A DNA stretch of 64,000 nt, from NCBI GenBank assembly GCA_963682175.1, contig OY821777.1, forward strand, positions 17,566,001 to 17,630,000, written 5' to 3'. Position 1 is the first letter of the stretch, and each line of letters opens with the position of its first letter. The position numbers and the translations under genes are program-made. This document shows positions 20,814 to 33,976 of this stretch, in pieces. The notes under the pieces were generated by a model. The model ran no database searches. It was not told the DNA's origin and saw only the letters and a list, made by a program, of their open reading frames with translations. Source of the stretch: Triglochin maritima. Its lineage: Eukaryota; Streptophyta; Magnoliopsida; Alismatales; Juncaginaceae.

Positions 20814-22888
20814 TGAAGGGAATGTGTTCTAAAAGTTTTACTTTTAAATGTCAATTATTATGAATTGAATGAGAAATCATTTTGTTCCTTGTTTATGTTA
20901 TTCGTCTTTCAGAAGTGTTAAGGAAGATGCTCTTGGTCCTTAACCGTAGAGCTCTAAAAGATATTGGTTTACATAAAACAAAAGATATTTGCAATCATGG
21001 TAATTAACATGGGACATTGATTACCGAGTTAAGATTGTCGTGTTGGTCATAGATCATTGTAGCTCTACAAGTGAGTGACGACACGGGTATGCAAAATAGG
21101 AAAATATTACTTTTGTATACCGAATAGACCTAATAAGTAAAATATTATAGAAATGTGTTTCTGTGTCATTAATATTTTACTGTGTCTTTGGTCCTTTGAT
21201 ATGAGACTTATATCCGATCACTTAAGAAATACATAATTAGATTAGTGTCTTGAGCTATCGATAAGTGTAGTGCAAAGGCATTGGTTGGTTAAGTACAACT
21301 TTTGTTGGAGAAGATAGTTAGTCAAAAGACTATCATTGCCCCTCTTAATTGAGTGATGATATTAGTGGGCCCCTTGATAAAGCAAAGTTATAATGTGCAC
21401 AATGTGATTTGAGTTAAGTCACATATTTGTAACTAGCTTAAAGAGATCAAGAAAATGAATACTAATACAAAGACGACACAATACTACTTTGTGTGTATTC
21501 TTAATATCATGAGGCAAGGGACGGACACAAGTGATGCACTCCATCACTAAATGGATCGGGTTTTGGTTCGAGTGGAATTAAGACATCTAACTAATTGGGA
21601 GCTATAATGTGTAGCTAGATACCGCTTATAGCTTGTGATATTAAGCTCTTAATATCACTGCCAACTTAGTTTAGATCCTCCCATAGGTCACACCACAAAA
21701 CTGGGAAACAAGGAATGGGGATTTTGAGTTCATAAGATGTGTCAGGTTTCATGTAGAAAATATGACACATGGGGTGAACGAGCAAAATCAAGATTATGTT
21801 GTGATTAATAACATAATTAGAATCTAAATTAAATTCATATGAGATGTAAATATTATGGGTTGTAATGATTGATCATTACATATGATAATATGTTACATAA
21901 GTTGTGAATTTACTACTAATCCCGAAATGTCAAATTTTGTAGGGGTTAAAACCGAAATTTGACAAGTCTGCAAAATAGTGCACAAACGGTCGACCGGTTG
22001 GAAGTAAATGGTCGACCGATCGGTGCACGGTCGACCGGTGGTGTCCGGTCGACAGAACGCGTCTCGACCGATAACAGGTGAATTTCGTCTGTTCGAACGG
22101 TCGACCGAATGTGATCGGTCGGTCGACCGAACAATGCGATGAAATATTCTACTGTTGAGAACGGTCGACCGAGTCTCGGACGGTCGACCGAAATCGGGTT
22201 TGAGCGGTCGACCGGACCTCGCAAACGGTCGACCGATCAGACGGTTTTATGCAGAATTAATTTAAGAATTAATTAGATCATGCATGGAATTGGTCCACAA
22301 TTGATTTAATTTGTGGCTAATATTATTTATTAATAAATAATAGATGGTTAGATGGAATTTTGCATGGAATCATGGGCAAGAGGTTGCACATGAATAGGTA
22401 ATTTGGAGAGAACCTATAAATACAAGGTTATCTCATTACCTCCTTAATTTTAATTCATTATTTTTCTTATGCAAAATCTCTCTCCATAATTCTCCACGAA
22501 AATTCCTTAATTCTTAAGTTTAGTTTTAGTTCTTCAGAGGTCATCTTCTAAAGGGAACTAAAGAGCGGTTAGTAATTAGATTCTAAACCCAATCGGAGAT
22601 TGAGAGACTAGCTTCCCTCTCTCCGATCTTGTTTAGAGTTTGGTGAATACTCGGAGGCATCCGGCGCAGCGAGGAGCATCCCAACCGTCTCCGAATCTTC
22701 GAGAAGTTTTAGAGAACTTCTAGGTATGAATTTCGGAGCTCCTTCACGTTTGTTTTAATAGAGTTTTTGAAACTAGTTTGTTAAAACAAACCGATGCATG
22801 CAATAAATTCTAGAAAATTGAAAATTGATCCTTATTATACATGAAAATTCGAAAAATATATATGTATAATTAAACATGAAATCCTGCA
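20814..22888 (+). mobile_element. LTR3', solo LTR (right copy)
   Basis: Duplicate of the solo LTR at 4553-6628, again flanked by ATCAT (20809-20813 and 22889-22893). Its presence in both blocks shows it was in place before the block was duplicated. TATA box at 22414-22423. Confidence 0.93.
21985..22245 (+). promoter_or_regulatory. Palindrome array in U3 of LTR3'
   Basis: Same units as 5725-5985. At several units this copy has the symmetric GGTCGACC core where the left copy has one changed base (for example near 22009, 22161 and 22225), so substitutions here fall within units. Confidence 0.8.
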
Positions 22889-23374
22889 ATCATGGGCAAG
22901 AGGTTGCACATGAATAGGTAATTTGGAGAGAACTTATAAATACAAGTTTATTTCATTACCTCCTCAATTCATTCATTATTTTCTTATGCAAAATTCTCTC
23001 TCCATAATTCTCCATGAAAATCCCTTAATTCTTAAGTTTAGTTTTAGTTCTTAAGAGATCATCTTCTCAAGAGAATTAAAGAGGGGTTAGTAATTAGATT
23101 CTAAACCCTATCGGAGATTGAGAGACTAGCTTCCCTCTCTCCGATCTTGTTTAGAGTTTGGTGAATACTCGGAGGCATCCGGCGCAGCGAGGAGCATCCC
23201 CGTCTCCGAATCTTCAAAAAGTTTTAGAGAACTTCTAGGTATGAATTTCGGAGCCCATATTTGTTTTAATAAAGTTTTGAAACTAGTTATTGAAACAAAT
23301 TGATGCATGCATGAAATAAATCATAGAAAATTGTAAATTGATCCTTATTGTGCATAAAAATTTCGAAAATAAAT
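22889..23374 (+). repeat. LTR2', second part (right copy)
   Basis: Matches 6629-7141 but the LTR end is missing: a deletion of about 31 bases joins two AAATATG repeats, removing the final ...AATCCTACA seen in the left copy. Confidence 0.85.
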
Positions 23375-24585
23375 ATGAGCACATGCATAATTACCAAACC
23401 CAACTATGTCTCAACATGAAATAACATTTAACACAATCATTAAAACATACAAGACATTAATTAAGATGAGACCAACATGAGCACATACATGCACATGTTA
23501 TGTTTCCTTCTTCCACTCCATCATTATCCTCACCACATCATTCCCCATAAAACAAGCACATTCATCTAAGCATGTGCTAAGCATCATTCAAGAGCATTAG
23601 GACTTCAAAGATAAGAGTAAAAATCTAATTAGATGGTTATGGAAATCATGTGAGGTTCAAAGGTTAGGATTAACACACACTTAATACATCACATAATCAC
23701 ATCACCTTGTTCTCCACCCCCAAATGGGGATAGATTACTCCCTACTCATCTCTAAACTAAAGAAAACATAAAAACAACATAAACCCATAATGGAAATGTA
23801 GAAAACTAGATTAAGCAAACAACAAAGATGAAGGAAATTACATCAAATAGAAAACATCAATGTAAAGAACAAGAAAACTATATTGAAATGAAAGCTTACA
23901 AAGTTTCCTCCTTCTTCTCCTCTTACACTAATGAGTAGCAAAATAAACCTACACTAATGGAGAAGCAAGAAGAAGAAAGGGAGAGGAGGGATTACAATGG
24001 TATTTATAGAATAAGTAAGGGTTTGGATGGATCTGGAAGTAATCCGACGGCTATAATAACTTTCCCTATAGTCTGGTGCACCAATATAGTCGAGATGAAG
24101 CCATGGGAGAAATTGGGGGCCAATTGGGCCAAAATGATATGCCGGTGGCAGATCAAACTCTGCCACTGACGAATCTTTTGTGCTTGATCGGCTCCGATTT
24201 GTTCCATGAGCTTAAATGTTGTATTTTGCACGTGTAATGCACTTCTGGTCTGCTGGTTTAAGCCCGTTTGGTCTTAATTGCCCAAATACTCTTCAAGATC
24301 ACGGTATTGAGGGTTTTTTGCTCCTGAAATATTTTCTATGCGTTCAGGTCCCTCTGGATTTCATCTAGTTCCTTCTTGATTTGCAAATGGGTCGTTGTGC
24401 ATGACAAACATGTCCATTTTGCTTCATTTGACTCTTTTTTTCTTACATTTCAGTCATTTTCTCTTTCTTTCTCTTCTTTATTACCTAATACCTGAAATAC
24501 CACAAAGAAATACTCGAGTAACACAAAATTAGAGTAAAACAAACGATATAAAGCATGAATGAGATCTATGATATGCTGCTAATCA
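23375..24585 (-). repeat. Gypsy G2 LTR, minus orientation, truncated
   Basis: The LTR continues from 7142-type sequence past the duplication end at 24012 to ...GCTAATCA, whose complement TGATTAGCAGCATAT matches the start of the plus-strand G2 LTR at 53706. It is followed by a degraded polypurine tract, so this is a 3' LTR on the minus strand. TATA box (minus) at 24001-24010, with a hairpin GTGGCAGA/TCTGCCAC 135 bases upstream of it (24145-24166). Confidence 0.75.
24145..24166. promoter_or_regulatory. Inverted repeat upstream of G2 TATA box
   Basis: Perfect 8-base arms GTGGCAGA (24145-24152) and TCTGCCAC (24159-24166) around a 6-base loop. The plus-strand G2 LTR keeps only a weak version near 54118. 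Confidence 0.55.
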
Positions 24586-26204
24586 AATATCGCAACACTT
24601 ACCTTTTGCGTGTCCCAAGCAAAACAAAGAAAGAGAAAAATGAAAGAAAGTAAAACATACCAAAAATGGGGAAATATTAACTCACTTTCGTAGGAATCAC
24701 GGTTGCACTTAGCATGTGCAACAAGTTGTTAAACGTCCTTGTCGCCAACGTCCTTGTCGCCAAGGAGGAGGAGTGGTCTCCTGAGGGTTTTCAGCGGATA
24801 TAACCACAAAATCCGAACATTGATGCATTATTCAGTCTATCAACACGACTCGATGAACCTACTTTTGTCGATCGTTGGACATTATAATCCTATGAGCCGA
24901 CTCTATATATGTATCCAGTCTAGACACTTAGCCTAATGAATCATTCATGCAAGTTAATTAAGGACTTAAGTGAAAGACATGGGCAACCTTAACATCCTTA
25001 AGTGATACAAAGTGTAATGTCCATTAAGGTTCTTATTTGTATTATTTTTTTCTTTTCTTCTTTTTTTCATTTTTTACTAGTTGGTGTTTAATTTTCCCAG
25101 GTTCAAGTTTCGTGAATCATTTCCTATGAGGACTTACACTATCACGTACACCTTCCCCTAAATCTCTACATAGGGTGATCCCTACCACCCGTGTAACAGA
25201 AGTTCGGTCGGTGCATCCCAAGTCAGATGACTCGAAAGCAATAAGCACTAAGTCCCCTTGGACCTAATTTCCCAAGTGCTAGGAGCCGTGGAGAAGAGAG
25301 AACACCAAACTCACTTATTTCTTATCTACACATGAACCAAAACCCCTACACTTAAGGTTTCACAATAGGAGTTTAAGGCTCCCTAACTACGACAAACTTT
25401 CTTATACTAACAGACTCGAGTTATTTTACTCACTAGGTTCAGGGTGAACTTCTATATTTGTTTGAGTACTTAAACCCTATGACTACTCTCCCGTTGAGGG
25501 AAAACTAGGGTGCATTTGAATGACAAGATAAGACCTAAAGTTGGTGTTCTAGATATCCCAATGCATAATGTTCAAGTCAATTTTAGGACATTCTTTTGTA
25601 CTTTGTCTCTCAACGGTTTTGCACATGCTAAACACACGCAAAACCCACAAAACATTTTTTTTTCTCGCAAACACATGAAGATTTTGAAAGAAATATGAAA
25701 ATTTAAAGCACTTAGGCAAGCAAAAGAAGACAAGTCACAAGGATCATGACAAGCAGATATATCGATATTAAATGTAACACACTAACACGACCCTTGCAAT
25801 GCAAACAAAAGTAAACAATGCAAACAAAAGAAAATAAAAGAAAAGACTCGACTATATACACATGTAAAACACCACCCACACTTACTTCATGGATTGTCCT
25901 CAATGTATGTAAGCATGATACTACATGGATTTATGCACGAAAAATAAAGGAACTCACCAACGTGAAGGGCAAAAGAAAGTTCATGGTTATGTTGATGGAC
26001 ATATACCCGAATGCCAGAAAACCTATGCGATACTTAAGAAGAGAGACAAATATGTGAAATAAATGATGCTCAAATACACAATGGTTGGGCCCCACAACAA
26101 CCTATGCTCACTATTGAAGTCTTCTTTTTTCTCTTTTTGAACTAGAACTATGTACATTAATGGGTTCCCATCTTCATTTGATAAGGAACATCAAATGGGA
26201 ATCC
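24586..26204 (-). other. G2 internal 3' non-coding fragment
   Basis: No ORF of note. The part 24612-24900 is closely similar to G1 13860-14150, and 25600-25900 to 14870-15130, so this is the 3' untranslated region of a related gypsy element. A 17-base tandem duplication (CGTCCTTGTCGCCAA type) lies at about 24736-24764. It is cut off at 26204 by the LTR of element C. Confidence 0.7.
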
Positions 26205-28189
26205 TGAAGGATTTCGTGCCTTATACTTGTGTATATTTTTAAAATTTACAAGCAATTAGGATCAGAGTTCATATTTTTCAATAATTTTATGTACACAAAT
26301 TTCCAAATTGTATTTCAATATATATAATAAACTATTTAATATTGAAATACATGGATTGAATCATACCTAGGGGATTATCGAATCCCTTTTACCAATAAGA
26401 AGATGAGTTGCATGTTGGATCACCTTCAAATTCTTCCAAGTGTTTACCAAACTCTAAACAAGATTAGAGAGATCGAAGTTAGCCAATCGATCTCTAATTC
26501 GAGGTTAGAATCTAGCTAATAACCCCTTCAATGCTCCAAAGAAATTAATCTCTAGAACACATTTAAAACTAAGAGAATTTTGGATGGAATAATGGAAAAA
26601 AATTAGAGAGAGAAGAATTTTGCATTAGTGTAAACAAAGAAGGGAGGAATGACCTATATATAGGATTTCCTCTAACCACATCATGTGCAAACCACTTACA
26701 CAAGATCAATTGTTAATCTCTCCACTAAATCATATCATGTTCAAATTACTTTGCACATGAACTATTGTTTATCTCTCCACTAAACCACATCATGTGCAAA
26801 TCACTTTGTACATGATCTCTTGTTTATCTCTCCACTAAACCACATCATGTGCAAACCACTTTGCACATGATCTCTTATTTATTTTGCTACATCATCATAT
26901 GATCACTACCTTTGACCAATGTGGATTAAATCCAATCATTAATCAGTAAAAATCTCTTATTAATATATGCAAAAACGTGGGCAAACGGTTGGATTCTTTC
27001 TCACTATTTTTGATTTTATCCAATTTTGGATTAATATCCAACAAAATTTGGACTTTGGGGTGTTAGCAAATTCATATGTTATAATGTTGTAGATCACATT
27101 ATATAAATAAATATATTATCATATATAATGTCAAAACATTACACCCCATAATATATATACATTTCATACGAATTATTTATTATTCTCACCATGTCTTTTA
27201 TACGACTTGATTTTATTATTTTACCACATGTATATTATTTCATAACACATGAAACTTAATACATCATATAAAATATATAATCATATTTCTTGTTTCCCAG
27301 TTTTGTGGTGTGACCTATATGAGGATCTAAGTTATCTTTGCAATAATATAAAATACATTATATCATAAACTACACGCGGTATCTAGTTATACATTATAGT
27401 TACCCATATAACAAAGATGTTTTGCGCACTCGAACTAAACACGATCCACTTAGTGATATGTAAAATATCACTTGTGTCTATCCCTTACCTCATGATATTG
27501 AGAATATTAAACAAAGTAGAAATGTGTCATCTTTGTATTATATATTCATTTCTTGATCTCTCAAACTAATTATAATTATGTAACTATACACAAGTTACAT
27601 TGTGCACATTATAATTTTGTTTTATCAAGGAGTCCAGCAATATCATAACTCAAGTTAAGAGGAGAAATGATAATCTTTTGACATATCATCTTTTCTGGCA
27701 CAAGTTATGTATAACCAACTAATACATTTATCACTATACTCATTGAAGCTTTTGATAACAATCAAATCATACACTCCTTATGTGAAAAGATATGTGTCTT
27801 ATATCTTAGGATTCAAAGACACAATGAAACATTAATGACACAAACACAATTCCATAATGTTTGATTTGTTAGGTCAATTCAATATTTGAAAGAAACATTT
27901 TCCATTTCATATACTCATGTTGTTAAATATTTGTAGAGCTACAATATCTCTCTTAACCAACATGACAATCTTATCTCGCTGATTAGTGTTTCATCTTAAT
28001 CACCAAGATTGTGAATTACTTTTTATTTATGTAAACCATTATCTTTTAGAGCTCTACGGTTAAGGACCAAGAACTTCTTCTTTAACTCTTCCAAAAGACG
28101 AATACATTGATCAAGGAACAAAATGTTCAATACATTCAATTCATAATAAAAACATTTAAAAGTAAAACTTTTAGAACACATTCCTTTCA
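26205..28189 (-). repeat. Element C 3' LTR (copia)
   Basis: A 1985-base LTR, minus orientation, from TGAAGGATTTCG to ...CATTCCTTTCA on the plus strand. It shares the conserved LTR outer part with the A and E families, including the CACCACAAAACTGGG block (inverted, near 27295) and the subterminal inverted repeat at 28160-28176, but it lacks the CGGTCGACCG array. In its place are the 55-base repeats at 26672-26891. TATA box (minus) at 26654-26663. Many substitutions relative to its partner mark it as old. Confidence 0.88.
26672..26891. repeat. Four 55-base tandem repeats in LTR C
   Basis: Four units start near 26672, 26727, 26782 and 26837. The fourth contains a perfect inverted repeat with 12-base arms, ATCATGTGCAAA (26844-26855) and TTTGCACATGAT (26860-26871), around a 4-base spacer. 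The units lie 10-230 bases upstream of the minus-strand TATA box. The partner LTR has three units (from 34441). Confidence 0.85.
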
Positions 28190-28205
28190 ATATCCCACTT
28201 GTTAT
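28190..28205 (-). other. Element C polypurine tract
   Basis: The minus strand reads AACAAGTGGGATAT directly before the LTR TG, matching the copia tracts elsewhere in the window. Confidence 0.75.
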
Positions 28206-28277
28206 CAAGGTTTTCTTTCACATACGTTCACAATGTATAAAGCAATAATAACTAGGATAACCCTTTCATATCACTCA

Positions 28278-31200
28278 TCAAGCCACTCTACATGGTTCTT
28301 CAAACCCATGGACTCGAAATGCATTTTGCCTTATGGCTTGAGATAAAGGTTTGGTGAATGTATCAACTGTGTTGATGTTTGTGTCCACCCATAATAAATT
28401 TATTTTGTCTTCGTTGATGAAATCAAGGGTGACAAAGTACTTGTGATCCATGCACTTCACCTTGTGATGTGATTTAGAATCATTGATTTGCGAGATAGAC
28501 GCACTATTCTCGCAAAATAGCTCTATCGATCATTCGCGCGAAGGGACTACTCCAATCTCTTCAAGGAACTTGATCCACACTCCTTCCTTTCTCGCTTCAG
28601 CAACAACCATCACTTCTGAAGCAGTGGTTGAGTTGGCCGTAGTGGACTACTTCCAACTACGCCAACTCACGACTCCATCATCAAAGTAAAGACACATCCT
28701 GATTGAGACATCCTATCGTCTGGATCACGTATGAAACTCGCAATCGAGTAGCCCTCAGCTACTAGTTCTCTTTGTCCTCCATAAACAAGAAACTTATCTT
28801 TGGTCCGGTTGAGGTATCTTAGAATATTCTTGACCGCAGTCCAATGATCAGGACCTGCGTTGGATTGGTGATGACTTGTCAAGCTTAAAGCATACGAGAG
28901 ATCGGGGCTTGTGCAAGTCATCGCGTACATGATCGATCCTATTGCTGAAGCATAATGAATGTCTTTCATGTACTCTAAGTCATTACGTGATGTTGCACGT
29001 TGAGACTTCTTGAGTTGCACACCCATACTCTTTGACACATTGCCTTTTTTGGAATTGTTCATATTGAACATTTCCAAGACCTTGTCAATGTATGCACGTT
29101 GACTCAGGCCAATGAGTCTACGGGGTCTATCTTTATATATCTTCATTCCTACGATGTATTGAGCCTCACCCATGTCTTTAATCAAAAACACATATTTCAA
29201 TGAACTTCTCGTTTGCTCTAACAAAGGGATATGATTTTCCATGAGGAGTTTGTCATCGGCATACAAGATCAGAAACACTACGTGACTCCTTGTATATACA
29301 AGGTTCTTCCTTGCTTTGGAAGAAGCCAATCTTTTTGACTTCTTCATCAAATCATTTGTTCAAACTCCTCGATGCTTGCTTCAATCCATAAATGGATCGC
29401 TTAAGCTTGCATACTCTCTCGCTATTCTTTGGATCTTCAAAACCATAGGGTTGTACCATGTACACATCCTCCTCCAAGTTCCCGTTCAAGAACATTGTTT
29501 TGACATCCATTTGTCATATTTCATAATCATGAAATGCGGCAATAACGAGCATAATCCGAATAGACTTGAACATGACAACCGTGAAAATGTTTCATCATAA
29601 TCAATTCCTTGAATTTGAGTGAAACCTTTTGCTACAAGTCTCGCTTTGTAGGTTGTCAAGTTTCTATCCATGTACATCTTCCTCTTAAAAATCCATTTTG
29701 TTTTGAACGACTTTCTTTCATTGAGGAATGTCAACCAAGTCCCATACTTGATTGTCATACGTGGAATGTATTTCAGATTCCATGGAACTAAGCCATTGTT
29801 TGGAGTATTTCCTTTCCATTGCTTCTTGAAAGGTTGAGGGATGATCGGTATCGAGTATCATGATTTTGTGAAGTCTCAAATACATATCGGGTTTCTTTCT
29901 CTCCCTAGCCGATCTTCTAACTTCTATTGGTTTCTCGTGTACTTCTTGAACTTCTTCCATAATTTCTTGCGGAATTGGTTCTTGTTCAATTCTTGAACAT
30001 ACACTAGGTAGGGATGATTGAGTTTCACTCACAATTTCTTGTGAGGGTTGCTCTCTCATACTCCCACTAACCAAAGGAACCTCGGTTGGGTCTTCATGAT
30101 CTTGAGTGTCATCATTCACATCCTGATCTTGTAGAGTATCTTGAGTTTCCTCAAGCACAACTCTACTCGCACTACTTCTTATTCTTTTGAGAAATTCATT
30201 CTCTATGAATATGACATCCCTCTCGATAATCACTCGATTGGAGGTTTTATGCCAAAAGTAGTATCTTCTTATCTCACGAGGATAACCTATAAAGAAGTAT
30301 TTATCTGCTTTTGGTTGAAGTTTGGTCGACATCAAATTTTTGACGTAGGCCTTACAACCCCAAATCTTGAGAAATTTGAGCTTGGGTATTTTACCATTCG
30401 AAAGCTCATATGACGTTTTCTCTATGGATTTGGATGGAACATTATTCAATGTGTAAGCCGCGGCTTGTAGTGCATAACTCCAAAAATAAAGTGGTAATTC
30501 AGCTTGACTCATCATTGGTCGAACCATGTCGAGGATTGTCCTATTTCTCCGTTCGGATACACCATTCCATTGAGGTGTACCTGGTGGAGTGAGTTGTGGT
30601 ACAATACTACACCCCTTTAGGAATGAGTCAAATTAGGCACTTAAGTACTCACCTCCACGATCGGTTCGTAGAGATTTGATCTTCTTATTGAGTTGGTTCA
30701 CACTTCATTCTTGAATTCTTTGAACTTGTCAAAGGATTCACTTTTCTTTCTCATTACATAAACATAACCGTAATGGCTAAATAGTCATCTGTGAATGTAA
30801 TGAAGTACCTATAACCATCTCTTGGATTTGTACTCATTGGACCACATACATTAGAATGTATCAAATCCAGCAAGTCACTTGCTCTTGGACCTGTCTTCTT
30901 GAAAGGCCTCTTGGTCATTTTGCCCATAAGGCAAAGTTCGCTTGTCTCTAATGATTTAAAATCAATAGGACCAAGAAGGTTAGCTTCCTGCAACTTCTTG
31001 ATGCTTTTTTCATTGATGTGACCAAGGTGATAGTGCCACAAGATTGTATCATTCACGTGAGTTATCTTAAGTCTTTTGTTATTGATGTTTAAAATTTGTT
31101 TGTTATTCAATTCAAGCAAATAGAGTTTATTTCTTATGAAAACATTTGCATAGAAAATTCCATTATTCCATAAAGACATGCAAGAATTTGATTTATTTAT

Positions 31201-32405
31201 TGTAAAGTTATCCATGTCCAAACACGACACAAATATAATATTCTTGCTGATCGAAGGTACATAATACACTTTCTTTAAACTTAAATTTAACCACTAGACA
31301 AATGAAGCTCCACGGAGCCTTGTGCAATCGTAGTGACGTTTGCACCATTTCCAACCTTCAAAATAATCTCTCCTCTTGCGACGTCCTTCCTATCCTTTAG
31401 TTGTTGCACATTGGAAACTATGTGAGCGCAAGATCCAGTATCAAGTACCCAATCATGGACAAAGGTGACTAAATTTATTTCAGTAATAAATATACCTTTG
31501 GCCTTTTGGGGCGCTTACGCTCAATCACTCCATTGTCAAGGTCTTCCTTGTACTTGGGGCAATTAGTCCGGATGTGTCCTTTTTCACCGTAGTGAAAGCA
31601 CTCCGTGATGGGAGTTGGAGATATCGAAGAATTCCCCTTCGAGGCACTCACATGAGCACCTCCTACTCCATTGCCCTTGATTAGCGTCTTTTTGGTGAAT
31701 TTGCCCTTTTGCTTTACTTTTGGTGATCTTTGTACTTACACTATGGATGGCTAGGACACTCTTGTCACTTCTTTTGCCTATATCAACTTCAGTCGTTTTG
31801 AGAACATTATGAAACTCCTCAACACTCATCGCTTTCTCACGCACATGGTAATGCATGATGAAGTCCCTATAGGATGGGACCAGAGAGCCAAGAATCAAAT
31901 CTTTTGTAATGTCATTCGACATCGGAGAAGAGAGCTTTTCTAACTTCTCAAGATATCCTTGCATCGTGAGAAAATACATGGACACAAATGTTCCCTCCTC
32001 CATGTGGCACCTTGTGAGCGCTATGGTGGTATTATAGAGCTCTTTTCGAGCGCTGTCCATAAACATCGTTGTGAGAGCTTCCATGATATTCTTGGGTTTT
32101 AAGTCCAAGTATTTCTCTTGAAGTGAGTCACCCATGAAGGCTAACATTAGACCGTGAACTTGGTTCTCTTGGTCTTCCTACTCTGCTGCACCCTCTTTCT
32201 CAGCATCGGTTGCCTTCTCATTTAATTTTGGGATTCCACCATCCAAAATATGAGATAGTTTTTCAAACTTCAACACGATATTAAGCTTGAGCTGCCAGCT
32301 ATTGAAGTTGGAGCCACTATTTGCCAATGGATGTTTTTCAATCATAGATTGCACAATATTATGAATGTTTGACATTTCTACAAAATAATTTATAATGGTT
32401 TGCAT
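28278..32405 (-). pseudogene. Element C copia polyprotein, heavily decayed
   Basis: A full-span but broken Ty1/copia Gag-Pol, clearly homologous to polyprotein E. Frame segments in order: Gag N-terminus 32405-32178, Gag 32147-31584, protease/integrase zinc region 31269-30754, integrase end and linker 30527-29718, RT 29758-29486 and 29350-28667, RNase H end 28460-28278. At least six frameshifts or stops separate them. Key residues are lost: the Gag zinc knuckle reads CFHY instead of CFHC (near 31600), the integrase CxxC reads SELC, the RT box is YADD (near 29257), and RNase H reads GYSIASF without the catalytic Asp (near 28735). The product cannot work. The decay agrees with the strong divergence of its LTRs and with the later elements nested in its 5' LTR. 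Confidence 0.88.
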
Positions 32406-33976
32406 GTCAATTTTATGTTTGTAAAAATCTGTACCGTAAATAGATAAATATGTCCATAAATGCAGTAATACAAGATCTTATCATTTATAACATAGACTAG
32501 CTAAGGGCTATCGAATATGTCACAAATTCAAGGTAAGAAATATTTTCTAATCATAAGCATTTTGAAAAATTGCAAACATTTACGTCTATCAAACTCTTAT
32601 GATTCTTGTCGTTTTAATTAAGAGGCAATTTGTCCAATCTTCCTAAGAAAAACTCAATTTCTCAAAACAGAGTGAGGGCTCCAGGTTTTGTTAAAAAAAC
32701 TTATTTCATTTGATACGAGATACGATTGTCCATTGTATTCATGAAAAAAATACAATTGGTGTCCACTAAGGGTGAATCTCACCTTATATATTTATTGATG
32801 GCACAACAATGGATATCCTAATATCTCTCACTATTTCCAAAGATGGAGGAAATTATCTCCCGCTAAGGGCGAGTAGAATGTCCCTCGATCGATGGCTTCT
32901 AGTGAATGAATAAGAAAGAAAGAACCTCTTAATTTTTGTTTGGACAATTAAACATCTTACATGTGATTTTAGAATTTAGGTGGTCATGCAATCATACATT
33001 AATACCGATCCTAGCCATTCATTCAATCACATACATGTCAAGCACACAAACGTAAAATAAATCCACTCACACATTGGTGTGAGTTTATATGTTCCCGCAT
33101 CCTCAACCTTCGCACATTATTCACACCTTCTTCTAGCACCATGGATGTAAATATTACCAAATATAAACAAGCATCTCTCAATTTGAAAATTGTCTAGTGC
33201 ATGTCCTATAAAAGTCCTCTCATATGCATGCATATCAAATAAATGACTTTTAAATATAAATAGCCCATGTGATTTATGATAATAACAACAATGATATAAA
33301 CATATCATTCATTCACATATGTCTTCGATTGGAACATATGAACTCACTTATTCCAGTAATACCTAACAAGTGCAACAATATGTACATACACTATTTTAAA
33401 ATTTTAGTTGATCCTTCATCTCTCAATTAAATAATTCAAAATCATTTGAAATCCTTTAAAATGATTCAAACATCCATAGTTCAAGATAATAAAACTATTT
33501 GACCCGAAGTTTATCTAAATTCCCAAGAACACTTCAAGGAAAAATAAACTTATTTGCTCCTTTTTGTTTCGTTGATTCCAAGTAAAATAATCATTTAAAA
33601 TAAACGAAAATTTTACAAAAGTAGACATAAGTCTAAAACTTGATTTTAATAATCATATAGCATGTTTTAAAACATTTAAAACTCTCGAAAGAAAAATTGA
33701 AATCAAAATCCACAAAATAGTCCTATTTTCCCGATTTTCTTGGTTTCACCTTAAATATCAGAATTCAACCATTGATCTTAATGGTTAAAATATTTTATAA
33801 CATCAAAAACTAATGTAGGAAAATAAGAAACATAAAAATTCATGGTTTCAATTTGATGCATCCAACGAAAATTAAAAACGACTCAAAAAAGGGTAAAACT
33901 CGAATTATTCAATTAATAGATGACATATTAAATAAATTAAATAGCCTAATCATTGAAAAATATGAACAATGTTTTT
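32406..33976 (-). other. Element C 5' leader, unusually long
   Basis: About 1.57 kb between the primer site and Gag with no supported gene. The portion next to Gag (to about 32700) aligns with the 0.48 kb leader of E; some 1.1 kb beyond it has no counterpart there. It is AT-rich, and I see no LTR ends or target duplication that would make it a clear insertion. Confidence 0.6.

Noticed and set aside
24739..24936. Small ORFs in the G2 and G1 3' untranslated regions (14153-14434, 15146-15567, 25510-26057, 58203-58415)
   Set aside because: They are rich in T-run-encoded Phe/Leu, are not preserved in frame among the three related elements, and show no domain.
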